Of a stretch of DNA of 9,851 nucleotides, positions 1-6,178 are shown piece after piece; position 1 is the stretch's first letter; each line of letters begins with the position of its first letter. Source of the DNA: Bacteroidota bacterium (lineage in GTDB: Bacteria > Bacteroidota > Bacteroidia > Flavobacteriales > Flavobacteriaceae). Both the position numbers and the translations under genes were made by a program. The notes beneath the pieces were generated by a model, which was not told where the DNA came from, did no database searches, and saw only the letters and a program-made list of their open reading frames with translations. Where the stretch lies: NCBI GenBank assembly GCA_022560715.1, contig JADFSQ010000034.1, positions 1 through 9,851 of the forward strand, read 5' to 3'.

Positions 1-2
1 GT

Positions 3-578
3 TTTGGAGGATTATTATACAAATACCGCGAGCAAGCTGCTGAAAAAATTAGAGCAATAAAATTATCTCCAATATTAAAATTCGCTATTCTTGGTTATGC
101 CATGGTATTGTTGGAGGAAGTTTTTGCGGCATTTGTAAATAATTTGAACGAAGGATTTGAGCTGTCATTGTTCATTGTCAGAATATTTCAATTTCAAGCA
201 TTCAATGTTTTCGCTTTCACAGGATTTATCTTTGGATTTTACTTCCTCACAAAATGGTTCAAATATTCAAAAACAGAAATCTTTTTCCTAGCGGGGATTT
301 GGGGACTTTATGGTGAAGGAATAATTTTTAGTTTAATAGGAAACCCACTTGCATTTTTCTTTTGGGCGCCAATAATGATTTTGGTTTACGGACTCATTAT
401 TACTCCTTCAATAATGGGTATTGAAACAGAGGGAAAACGAGAACTCACTAGATTTATTAGATATCCGTTAACTTATGTAATAATATTTTTGTTTTCAATA
501 ATTCCAATAGGCATTTTAGTAGTTTTAAGAACAGCATTCCCGGGAGCTTTCCCACCAGCAGATTTAATACCATTATAA
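3..578 (+). CDS. Polytopic membrane protein, 5'-truncated, unknown function
   Basis: The frame is open from base 3 to the stop at 576-578 (191 residues seen), so the gene begins before the window. The in-frame ATG at 102 lies inside a hydrophobic segment (context LGYAMVLL) with no Shine-Dalgarno before it and is probably an internal Met. About five or six hydrophobic stretches are visible, at roughly residues 26-47, 56-86, 93-115, 117-137 and 158-180. They are joined by short loops, with a charged loop near residue 141-150 (ETEGKRELTR). The C-terminus is short and Pro-rich (FPGAFPPADLIPL). I see no catalytic motif and do not recognise the family. By base composition and neighbours it belongs to the archaeal part of the window. 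It is followed by a 270-base gap before tbp, so it is probably not co-transcribed with it. Confidence 0.75.
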   Translation, partial: FGGLLYKYREQAAEKIRAIKLSPILKFAILGYAMVLLEEVFAAFVNNLNEGFELSLFIVRIFQFQAFNVFAFTGFIFGFYFLTKWFKYSKTEIFFLAGIWGLYGEGIIFSLIGNPLAFFFWAPIMILVYGLIITPSIMGIETEGKRELTRFIRYPLTYVIIFLFSIIPIGILVVLRTAFPGAFPPADLIPL

Positions 579-583
579 AAAAA

Positions 584-603
584 AGAGAATGTGAATATTC
601 TCT
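584..603 (+). terminator. Possible 3' hairpin after membrane protein gene
   Basis: AGAGAAT (584-590) can pair with ATTCTCT (597-603) across a 6-base loop, starting 6 bases after the stop codon. An alternative 6-bp stem, GAATGT with ACATTC (605-610), overlaps it. There is no U-tract directly after it, so a terminator role is only suggested by position. Confidence 0.3.
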
Positions 604-726
604 AACATTCAAAAAAACTTGAAATAGAGAAACTAAAAATCTCACATTTTTAATACCCTTATTAGATAAACAGTCAAAACAGTAAACCCAATTAATCTAC
701 AGACACACCAAAATCAACAAAAACTA

Positions 727-776
727 GAAAATGGGTTTCATTTTTCTACAAGGCTCCGCGAACTGAAACCATTTTC
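727..776. repeat. Inverted repeat in the gap upstream of tbp
   Basis: GAAAATGGGTTTCA (727-740) is complementary to TGAAACCATTTTC (764-776), giving a 13-bp stem with one bulged G and a 23-base loop. It sits in the non-coding stretch 579-848, before the TATA-like cluster. It could be a terminator, a small RNA or a protein-binding dyad. Apart from this, the 584-603 hairpin and the promoter cluster at 785-843, I see nothing in this gap. Confidence 0.4.
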
Positions 777-784
777 ATATTCCC

Positions 785-843
785 TTTATAAACCTTTTTA
801 AAGGGTTTAAATATAAGGAGCCTTTATAAAGGCTGGAGGGGGA
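785..843 (+). promoter_or_regulatory. tbp promoter/leader: three TATA-like boxes, 16-bp palindrome, Shine-Dalgarno
   Basis: Three AT cores suited to TBP binding lie in a row: TTTATAAA at 785-792, TTTAAATATAA at 806-816 and TTTATAAA at 823-830. The last is the centre of a perfect 16-bp palindrome, AGCCTTTATAAAGGCT (819-834). If the middle box is the working TATA element, transcription would start near 836-840, leaving a short leader that holds the Shine-Dalgarno GGAGGGGGA (835-843) before the ATG at 849. The palindrome would then lie between TATA box and start site, where bound TBP or a repressor could block initiation. That last point is inference. Confidence 0.6.
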
Positions 844-848
844 CTTAA

Positions 849-1472
849 ATGAAATATACTATTGTTAATATTGTTGCAAGTGGAAACTTGAACGCTACTG
901 TAGATCTTTACAATTTAGCGATTACCGTGCCAAATATTGAGTACGAGCCGGAACAATTCCCGGGTGCAATTCTCAAACTAAAAGAACCAAAAGTATCGAT
1001 GCTAATATTCAAAAACGGAAAAGTAATCTGCTCAGGAGCTAGTAGCGAAGAACAAATACCAATGGCTATTTACAAAGCCTCCAAAATGATACATGAAATA
1101 CAACCAAGCGTGAAAATACAAAAGAAAGCGGATTACACGGTCGTTAATATCGTATCAACAGCTAATTTACACATGACATTAGACTTATTCAAAACAGCAA
1201 TGGAATTGGATAACGTTGAATATGAACCTGAACAATTCCCAGGCGCAATTCTTAGAATACATGATCCTAAGGTAACACTGTTGCTGTTCAAAAACGGAAA
1301 AGTAATTTGTGCAGGAGCTAAAAACGAGGAGCTTTTGAAAAAAGGACTGAAAAAAGCAGCCAAAATGATAAGAGAAATTAATGCTCCAGCAAAACCAAAA
1401 AAAACCGTAGAAAAATCAACTGCCAAAAAGAGCTCTTCAGTGGCTAAAAAAACAATTAAAGCTAAAGAATAA
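849..1472 (+). CDS. tbp: TATA-box-binding protein (TBP)
   Basis: This is the archaeal general transcription factor that binds the TATA box, bends DNA and recruits TFB and RNA polymerase. The 207-residue protein has the two TBP saddle repeats: residues ~3-87 (from YTIVNIVASGNL) and ~95-179 (from YTVVNIVSTANL). Each carries the EYEPEQFPGAIL block and the FKNGKVIC block, which include the phenylalanines that intercalate into DNA in known TBPs. By hand count the repeats share about 48 of 85 positions, which is high. Residues from ~180 form a Lys/Ala/Ser/Thr-rich basic tail, whereas some archaeal TBPs have acidic tails; most are ~180-190 residues. The ATG start is supported by a strong Shine-Dalgarno (GGAGG, 835-839). 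The 5S rRNA follows 55 bases after the stop with its own promoter. The cluster of TATA-like boxes upstream suggests autoregulation (inference). Confidence 0.97.
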   Translation: MKYTIVNIVASGNLNATVDLYNLAITVPNIEYEPEQFPGAILKLKEPKVSMLIFKNGKVICSGASSEEQIPMAIYKASKMIHEIQPSVKIQKKADYTVVNIVSTANLHMTLDLFKTAMELDNVEYEPEQFPGAILRIHDPKVTLLLFKNGKVICAGAKNEELLKKGLKKAAKMIREINAPAKPKKTVEKSTAKKSSSVAKKTIKAKE

Positions 1473-1492
1473 TATTAAATTGTTGGAAAAAC

Positions 1493-1510
1493 CAAGGTTT
1501 AAAAACCTTG
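1493..1510 (+). promoter_or_regulatory. 5S rRNA promoter: TATA box within an inverted repeat
   Basis: TTTAAAAA (1498-1505) is centred about 26 bases before the 5' end of the 5S gene, the usual archaeal TATA distance. It lies in CAAGGTTT-AA-AAACCTTG (1493-1510), two 8-base arms around a 2-base centre. As RNA the same dyad could form a hairpin and so end tbp transcripts, 21 bases after the tbp stop. Both roles are compatible. Confidence 0.6.
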
Positions 1511-1527
1511 CAATATGCAATAGATAC

Positions 1528-1644
<117 letters not shown>

Positions 1645-1646
1645 AC

Positions 1647-1659
1647 TTTTCTATTTTTT
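1647..1659 (+). terminator. T-tract terminator of 5S rRNA
   Basis: TTTTCTATTTTTT follows the 3' end of the 5S gene by two bases. Runs of T on the coding strand are the intrinsic termination signal of archaeal RNA polymerase. Confidence 0.65.
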
Positions 1660-1668
1660 CGCAAAGCC

Positions 1669-1702
1669 GATTTTTGATCAAACTTTTTGATTAAAAAGTT
1701 TG
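1669..1702. repeat. TTTTTGATCAAAC repeat with hairpin, copy after 5S
   Basis: GATTTTTGATCAAACTTTTT (1669-1688) is a copy of the element also found at 2867-2883 and 2897-2917. Its right half forms a hairpin: CAAACTTTTT (1679-1688) pairs with AAAAAGTTTG (1693-1702) over a 4-base loop. The core TTTGATCAAA... is itself a palindrome, so two mutually exclusive structures are possible. The preceding GCAAAGCCG resembles GCGAAGCAG before the copy at 2867. It sits between 5S and the lipoprotein gene, where it could be a second terminator. Confidence 0.6.
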
Positions 1703-1714
1703 TAAAACATCTAA

Positions 1715-1723
1715 TTTTTTAAA
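1715..1723 (+). promoter_or_regulatory. Candidate TATA box of lipoprotein gene (leaderless)
   Basis: TTTTTTAAA is centred 26-27 bases before the ATG at 1746, and no Shine-Dalgarno is visible in the bases before that ATG. Transcription would then begin at or next to the start codon, the leaderless arrangement common in archaea. The call rests on spacing and an AT-rich core only. Confidence 0.4.
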
Positions 1724-1745
1724 GAAAAACAAGCTTTAATACTAC

Positions 1746-2831
1746 ATGAAATTTGTTCTCGTAGCATTAGTTTTACTTGTTTTTATCGGCGGCTGTACAA
1801 CAACAGGAGATAATAATGATGATCAAAATGATATTCCTCCAAAGGATGGCCCTCCGAAAGATGATCAAAATGGAAAAGATCCTCCGGGAGAAGAACCACC
1901 AGGAGAGGAACCTCCAGATGATGATTCAGGATATGATGATGAAAATATTGGATCACAATATCCAAGAGGAACTGTAAATTTATTATTTAGCTCAAACTGT
2001 GGAAATTTTAAATGTTATGATATTGAGGTTTTTTGCAATGACCTTGATGTTAGAGAAGCAAGAATAAGGGTTAATGAAAACAACAATTCAAAAGGAACAA
2101 TAATATTTACAACCGGTTCGTTTGGAAGCAGTTTTTACGGAGCACAATCTACAGGAAAAACCTCTTCCGCAGAACTAATAAGCGAGTTAGCAAACAAAGG
2201 ATATGAAACTTATGAATTAAAATGGAACAGTAAATTCGGTTGGGCAGAAAATAATGCAGGAGAAGGATTCAAAAAAATAATGTGTGCATACAACGAGGCA
2301 TTTAGGTTTATACAATCAGAGTTAGCGGATAACAAAGAAGTAATGTGCGCAACAGGAAATTCCGGAGGATCAATGCAGATAGGTTATGGATTAGCACTTT
2401 ACAATTTAGAAGAAGAACTGGATTACGCAGTATTATCAGGGGGACCCCCAACAGCGGATGCGGTTGATGTGTGCTTTAATACAACGGTAGGAGGACCCCT
2501 AGGATTAATGGATTATGTTTCTGGTTGGGTGGATAACGGAGATTATTGTAGGAAAGGAATTCAAAATAGTGAAACAACAGAAAGTTTAGCTAGAGGAAGC
2601 ATTGTAAGTTCTCTGGCAGGAGAGATCAGAGATTATAGTTATCCTAACACAATAGTATCTTTTATTGAAGGACAATTTGATCCAGAAAATACGAGAAGAG
2701 GAAGAGTATATTTTGATGCTATTGAAACAGAAAAAACATGGAAAATAGTTCCGGGCATATCCCATGCTGTTCATAAAACTGAAGACGGGGCTCAAGCAAT
2801 AAAAGAAGGAATGCTAGCTAATTGTAATTAA
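1746..2831 (+). CDS. Exported lipoprotein with alpha/beta-hydrolase-like domain
   Basis: The 361-residue protein starts with a lipoprotein signal peptide: K2, hydrophobic core 3-14, then IGGC with the lipidated Cys at 17. Residues ~20-65 form a Pro/Asp/Glu/Lys/Gly linker with repeated PPK and PPGEE units, a likely spacer from the membrane. From ~75 on is a globular domain resembling an alpha/beta hydrolase: GNSGG (204-208) fits the GxSxG nucleophile elbow (Ser206), EGQFDPEN offers an acid (Asp312), and GISHAVH offers His340 or His343. The order Ser-Asp-His and spacing fit the fold. Eight cysteines lie outside the signal peptide (85, 90, 97, 180, 201, 243, 268, 360), suggesting disulfides. The substrate is not readable; esterase, lipase or peptidase are all possible. 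The gene is probably leaderless and ends opposite the convergent gene at 2931. Confidence 0.85.
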   Translation: MKFVLVALVLLVFIGGCTTTGDNNDDQNDIPPKDGPPKDDQNGKDPPGEEPPGEEPPDDDSGYDDENIGSQYPRGTVNLLFSSNCGNFKCYDIEVFCNDLDVREARIRVNENNNSKGTIIFTTGSFGSSFYGAQSTGKTSSAELISELANKGYETYELKWNSKFGWAENNAGEGFKKIMCAYNEAFRFIQSELADNKEVMCATGNSGGSMQIGYGLALYNLEEELDYAVLSGGPPTADAVDVCFNTTVGGPLGLMDYVSGWVDNGDYCRKGIQNSETTESLARGSIVSSLAGEIRDYSYPNTIVSFIEGQFDPENTRRGRVYFDAIETEKTWKIVPGISHAVHKTEDGAQAIKEGMLANCN

Positions 2832-2836
2832 TGAGT

Positions 2837-2928
2837 GGTTTTGATCGATTTTCTTAATGCGAAGCAGGTTTTTGATCAAACTTCTTTACTCAAACCGGTT
2901 TTTGATCAAACTTTTTTCAAAAAGTTTG
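2837..2928. repeat. Tandem TTTTTGATCAAAC repeats and hairpin between convergent genes
   Basis: Two clear copies, GGTTTTTGATCAAACTT at 2867-2883 and 2897-2913, lie 30 bases apart. A degenerate one, GGTTTTGATCGATTTT, is at 2837-2852. The last copy extends into a hairpin: CAAACTTTTT (2907-2916) pairs with AAAAAGTTTG (2919-2928), nearly the same stem as at 1679-1702. T-runs occur on both strands, so this 100-base spacer probably terminates the lipoprotein gene and the minus-strand gene (stop at 2931). Confidence 0.65.
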
Positions 2929-2930
2929 TG

Positions 2931-3761
2931 TTAGAGATAAGGAGTAATAAAGATCAAAGAAGCAATTAAACCGAGAACCTCAGCCACTAGAACTATTTTC
3001 ACGACAAATTTTAACCTATGGGTTTCCTGAGAATACAAACCAAGAATCATAGGAGCAATAGAAAGGTTAATCTGCACAAAGAAAAAGAATAACAGCATTA
3101 CAGTAACCAGTGTTGTCAGGATTGTCCCGAATAAATAGAACACAACAAAAACAGCCAGTAAGAAAACAGTTTTAATCAAGTTAAAGAGTTTTAAATTAAT
3201 ATTTTTAACACGAAGTAAATAAAGCAACGGGAATAAAACTACAATAGTAAAAATGAAAAACAAAAGATTGGCATAAGAAAAATTTCCATTAGAACGAGGA
3301 ACAGATTTTGTTAAAACAACAACACAAGCTAACTCCTTGTTATCGCTGTCCAATTGAGGACAATGTTTAATGTAATTCTCATTAATTTCTTCTAATGGGA
3401 AAAACTGAACTGTTTCCCTTAATTTTCCCCCGGTTTCACATAAAACAAAAAAATCAAGTTCCTGTTCATTCTGCCCGGTATAAACAATAGATGCTCCATC
3501 AGATTGTATGCTCCAATTAGAATTAAACTTGAAATCCCCTAAACTTAAACAAATCTGATCCGGCCCAATATTTCCCGCTATAGAAACAATAATATCATCA
3601 CGAGAAAGCTGTTCAGTACTAATGGTTTGTTTATTTTGAATCTGATTACTAAGCCTGTCAAAAAAATCTCCAGATTGAGAAGAAAGGGTGTCAGAAATAG
3701 CATTCTGAGAAAAAACAGGCAAAGCCAAAAGAACATAACTACCAGCTAAACAGATGGTCTT
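2931..3761 (-). CDS. Exported-domain protein with four C-terminal membrane helices, start missing
   Basis: The frame is open from 3761 down to the stop at 2931. The first ATG/GTG/TTG-type start is TTG at 3728, but that would cut a signal peptide in half: upstream codons read KTICLAGSYVLL and continue into ALPVFSQ, a good secretion signal. A stop codon lies at 3762-3764, so the true start (perhaps ATG just before the Lys) is lost at the chimeric join. Numbered from the TTG codon, ~10-150 would be an exported domain with four cysteines (60, 97, 123, 135), probably disulfide-bonded. About four membrane helices follow at ~152-172, 184-203, 204-224 and 243-263. I do not recognise the family. Composition and architecture place it with the archaeal genes, and it converges on the lipoprotein gene. 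Confidence 0.7.
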   Translation of the reverse strand, partial: KTICLAGSYVLLALPVFSQNAISDTLSSQSGDFFDRLSNQIQNKQTISTEQLSRDDIIVSIAGNIGPDQICLSLGDFKFNSNWSIQSDGASIVYTGQNEQELDFFVLCETGGKLRETVQFFPLEEINENYIKHCPQLDSDNKELACVVVLTKSVPRSNGNFSYANLLFFIFTIVVLFPLLYLLRVKNINLKLFNLIKTVFLLAVFVVFYLFGTILTTLVTVMLLFFFFVQINLSIAPMILGLYSQETHRLKFVVKIVLVAEVLGLIASLIFITPYL

Positions 3762-3813
3762 TCAAGGTAAAATAAATTCGTCAAATATTCAGAAAGGCTA
3801 AATTGAGGGTAAT
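3745..3813. other. Probable chimeric junction, archaeal to flavobacterial sequence
   Basis: To the left are archaeal genes (tbp, archaeal 5S); to the right, from the moxR stop at 3814-3816, is a Bacteroidota operon. The archaeal membrane-protein frame ends at 3761/3762 without a start, and the 50 or so bases between it and moxR carry no recognisable gene. The break most likely lies at about 3745-3765. No inserted element, repeat pair or tRNA marks it, which argues for an assembly join rather than natural transfer. Confidence 0.75.
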
Positions 3814-4767
3814 TTAAAACAAACTCTTAATAATTTGTTCTACTGTAACACCTTCGGCTTCGGCTTTGTAATTTTTAATGATTCTATGCCGAAGAATACT
3901 ATTGGCAACGGCTTGAACATTCTCAATATCCGGAGAGAATTTGCCTTGTATAGCTGCATGTGTTTTTGCTGCTAAAATTAAATTTTGTGATGCTCTTGGT
4001 CCAGCTCCCCAATCTACATATTGTTTTACCAAATCACTGGCAGTATTATTCTCTGGTCTTGTTTTACAAACCATTTTCACTGCGTATTCTACCACATTAT
4101 CTGCTACTGGAATACGGCGTATTACATGTTGAAAATCGATAATCTCCTGTGCAGTGAACAAGGGATTTACTACAACTTCTTTATCTGAAGTCGTAACCTT
4201 GACCACTTCTACTTCTTCATCAAAGCTTGGATAATCCAGATTAACAGCAAACATAAAACGATCTAACTGGGCTTCAGGTAATGGATATGTTCCTTCTTGC
4301 TCTATTGGGTTTTGTGTTGCTAACACAAAAAATGGTAAGTCTAATTTATAATTATGTCCAGCAATAGTTACTGAACGTTCCTGCATGGCTTCTAATAAAG
4401 CTGCTTGTGTTTTTGGTGGTGTACGATTAATCTCGTCGGCAAGAATTATATTTGCAAATATTGGTCCTTTCAAAAACTTAAAGTGTCGGTTTTCGTCTAA
4501 AATTTCGCTACCAAGTATATCGCTTGGCATTAAATCTGGCGTGAATTGAATACGTTTAAAATCGAGACCTAAAGCTTGTGCAACTGTATTAACCATTAAG
4601 GTTTTTGCCAAACCAGGAACACCAATTAAAAGTGTATGCCCTCCAGAGAAAATTGAAATTAGCACTTGGTTAACTACCTCGTCCTGACCAATAATTACTT
4701 TGGCAATCTCTTTTTTTAAAGCTTTAAATTTTAAAACCAGTTGTTCTACAGCAGCAACATCCGACAT
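3814..4767 (-). CDS. moxR: MoxR-family AAA+ ATPase
   Basis: The 317-residue cytoplasmic AAA+ protein of the MoxR group is thought to act as a chaperone or maturation factor, often with VWA or DUF58 proteins. Visible motifs are Walker A GVPGLAKT (49-56, Lys55), Walker B IILADE (107-112), sensor 1 [11 protein letters not shown] with Asn153, the PEAQLDRF segment with Arg170, and sensor 2 GPRAS with Arg258. Length is normal for the family. The ATG start at 4767 lies 3 bases after the stop of the SurA-like gene, so it is the last visible gene of a tight operon that reads 8976 to 3814. In Bacteroidota a DUF58-type gene usually follows moxR; none is present, because the sequence switches to archaeal DNA about 50 bases downstream. 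Confidence 0.95.
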   Translation of the reverse strand: MSDVAAVEQLVLKFKALKKEIAKVIIGQDEVVNQVLISIFSGGHTLLIGVPGLAKTLMVNTVAQALGLDFKRIQFTPDLMPSDILGSEILDENRHFKFLKGPIFANIILADEINRTPPKTQAALLEAMQERSVTIAGHNYKLDLPFFVLATQNPIEQEGTYPLPEAQLDRFMFAVNLDYPSFDEEVEVVKVTTSDKEVVVNPLFTAQEIIDFQHVIRRIPVADNVVEYAVKMVCKTRPENNTASDLVKQYVDWGAGPRASQNLILAAKTHAAIQGKFSPDIENVQAVANSILRHRIIKNYKAEAEGVTVEQIIKSLF

Positions 4768-4770
4768 AAA

Positions 4771-6177
4771 TTAACTTTTTTTAAGCCAGTTACTATTAAA
4801 CTCACAATCACGATATTCTCCATTTAATTTAATGAAAGTATCCATAATTTTCTCCTTCTGCCATTTCTCGATTGCTTTTATTTGTTTTTCTCTTAAAGTC
4901 AATTCCTTAATTTTAATATAGTCATTGGCAAAATTTGCTTCATGCTCATCTACTCTATTTGTGACTGTTAGTATTTTAAATTTCACTTCATTAATGCGAT
5001 CATCATCCTTAAGTACAAGGCTAACTTCTTTGTCTTTTAAATTTTGAATTTGCGAATATAATTCAGGATCCATTTTTGTTAATGGAAACACATAATCTTG
5101 TGTTTCAGGATTTATCAATAAACCACCTTCAAACTTTGTTTCTTTTTCATCACTAACTTCTCTGGCTGCATCAGCAAAGCTAATTTCTCCATCTACAATA
5201 CGTTTTCTGGTCAACTCTAATTTCTCTTTTGCTTCATTAATATCTTGTAGAGTTACTTTTGGTCGTAATAAAATATGGCGTACATCGTATTCCTGACCTC
5301 TAATTTTTTCTAATAAAATAATGTGATACCCAAATTCGGATTCAAATGGATCTGATATTTCGCCTTCCTGTAATGCGAATGCCACAGCTCTAAATTCTGG
5401 AACCATTTGCGGACGTTTTCGGTTTAAAGTATATTTCCCTCCCCTTTTTCTTGACGGAACATCATCAGAATATAATACTGCTTTTGTAGTAAAACTAGCG
5501 CCATTTTCAATAACATCTGCCTTAAATTCTTTAAGTCTATCTATTACTTTTTGTATTTCTTCTTCGGTAGTTTTAGGAATTACAACAATTTGAGCGACTT
5601 TAAGTTCGGTTCCAAAGATTGGACGTTCGTCTTTAGGAATGCTATTAAAGAACTGCCTGATCTCTTCAGGTGTAACATCAATATCCTCAATTATTTTTTG
5701 CTGCATTAAACCTATCATCCTTCCATTTTTATTCAGCTCAAACATTTCGTCTCTTAATTCTTGCTCAGTCTCTTTTTTATAAAACTCAAGTAATTTATCC
5801 ATCGAACCTATTTGCCGAGAAAAGGCATTGATTTGTTGATCTACATTAGATCTAATTTCCACATCATTAACTTCTAGGCTGTCTTGAATGGCATGGTGCA
5901 TATATAATTTATCTTCCAGTAGTTTACCAAACAACTCACATCTTGTAATATCTTTTATAGAAGCGCCTCTTTGTTCTAATTCAAGAAATTGCTTGTCGAT
6001 ATCTGAATCTAAAATCACAAAATCTCCTACAACTGCTACAACACCATCTATTTTTATGCGTTTTGTGGAATCTACTTCTTTAACCGCTGCAACTACTTCT
6101 TTTTCGTCTTCAATAATTTCTTGAGCTGATGTTACAATTGGCAACAACATCAAAACACTTAATACTATTTTTTTCAC
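4771..6177 (-). CDS. surA: SurA-like periplasmic peptidyl-prolyl isomerase
   Basis: This periplasmic foldase probably escorts outer-membrane proteins. The frame opens at TTG 6195, but GTG 6177 is preferred: it lies 1 base after the upstream stop and gives a compact signal peptide, (M)KKIVLSVLMLLPIVTSA before Gln, whereas TTG would overlap the previous gene by 17 bases. In numbering from the TTG (474 residues), ~48-170 is a SurA-type N-terminal chaperone domain (IDGVVAVVGDFVILDSD). Parvulin domain 1 is ~198-298 and domain 2 ~303-412. Domain 1 has Gln202 where the first parvulin His is expected but keeps His291 (FGYHIILL). Domain 2 keeps His307 (VRHILL) but lacks the second His (VKFKILTV). Each domain may therefore be weak or inactive as an isomerase. 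The final ~60 residues are helical and charged. Confidence 0.9.
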   Translation of the reverse strand: MKKIVLSVLMLLPIVTSAQEIIEDEKEVVAAVKEVDSTKRIKIDGVVAVVGDFVILDSDIDKQFLELEQRGASIKDITRCELFGKLLEDKLYMHHAIQDSLEVNDVEIRSNVDQQINAFSRQIGSMDKLLEFYKKETEQELRDEMFELNKNGRMIGLMQQKIIEDIDVTPEEIRQFFNSIPKDERPIFGTELKVAQIVVIPKTTEEEIQKVIDRLKEFKADVIENGASFTTKAVLYSDDVPSRKRGGKYTLNRKRPQMVPEFRAVAFALQEGEISDPFESEFGYHIILLEKIRGQEYDVRHILLRPKVTLQDINEAKEKLELTRKRIVDGEISFADAAREVSDEKETKFEGGLLINPETQDYVFPLTKMDPELYSQIQNLKDKEVSLVLKDDDRINEVKFKILTVTNRVDEHEANFANDYIKIKELTLREKQIKAIEKWQKEKIMDTFIKLNGEYRDCEFNSNWLKKS

Positions 6178-6178
6178 T

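Noticed and set aside
102..578. Membrane protein starting at ATG 102
   Set aside because: The frame is open to base 3, the ATG lies within a hydrophobic segment and has no ribosome binding site; the gene is more likely truncated by the window edge.
1133..1426. Antisense reading frame within tbp
   Set aside because: The opposite strand is a strongly conserved gene; the antisense frame has no ribosome binding site or recognisable product. The same holds for the other opposite-strand frames inside the hydrolase, moxR and foldase genes.
1777..1977. Met/Lys/Gln-rich frame inside the lipoprotein gene
   Set aside because: It is an out-of-frame reading of the low-complexity Pro/Asp/Glu linker, biased only by that composition.
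1669..2917. TTTTTGATCAAAC repeats as a CRISPR array
   Set aside because: Only three or four short copies, uneven spacing, an intact gene between them, AT-rich palindromic core and no cas genes. Terminator-like hairpins fit better.
2931..3728. Complete gene starting at TTG 3728
   Set aside because: This start would remove half of a good signal peptide that is encoded upstream to 3761.
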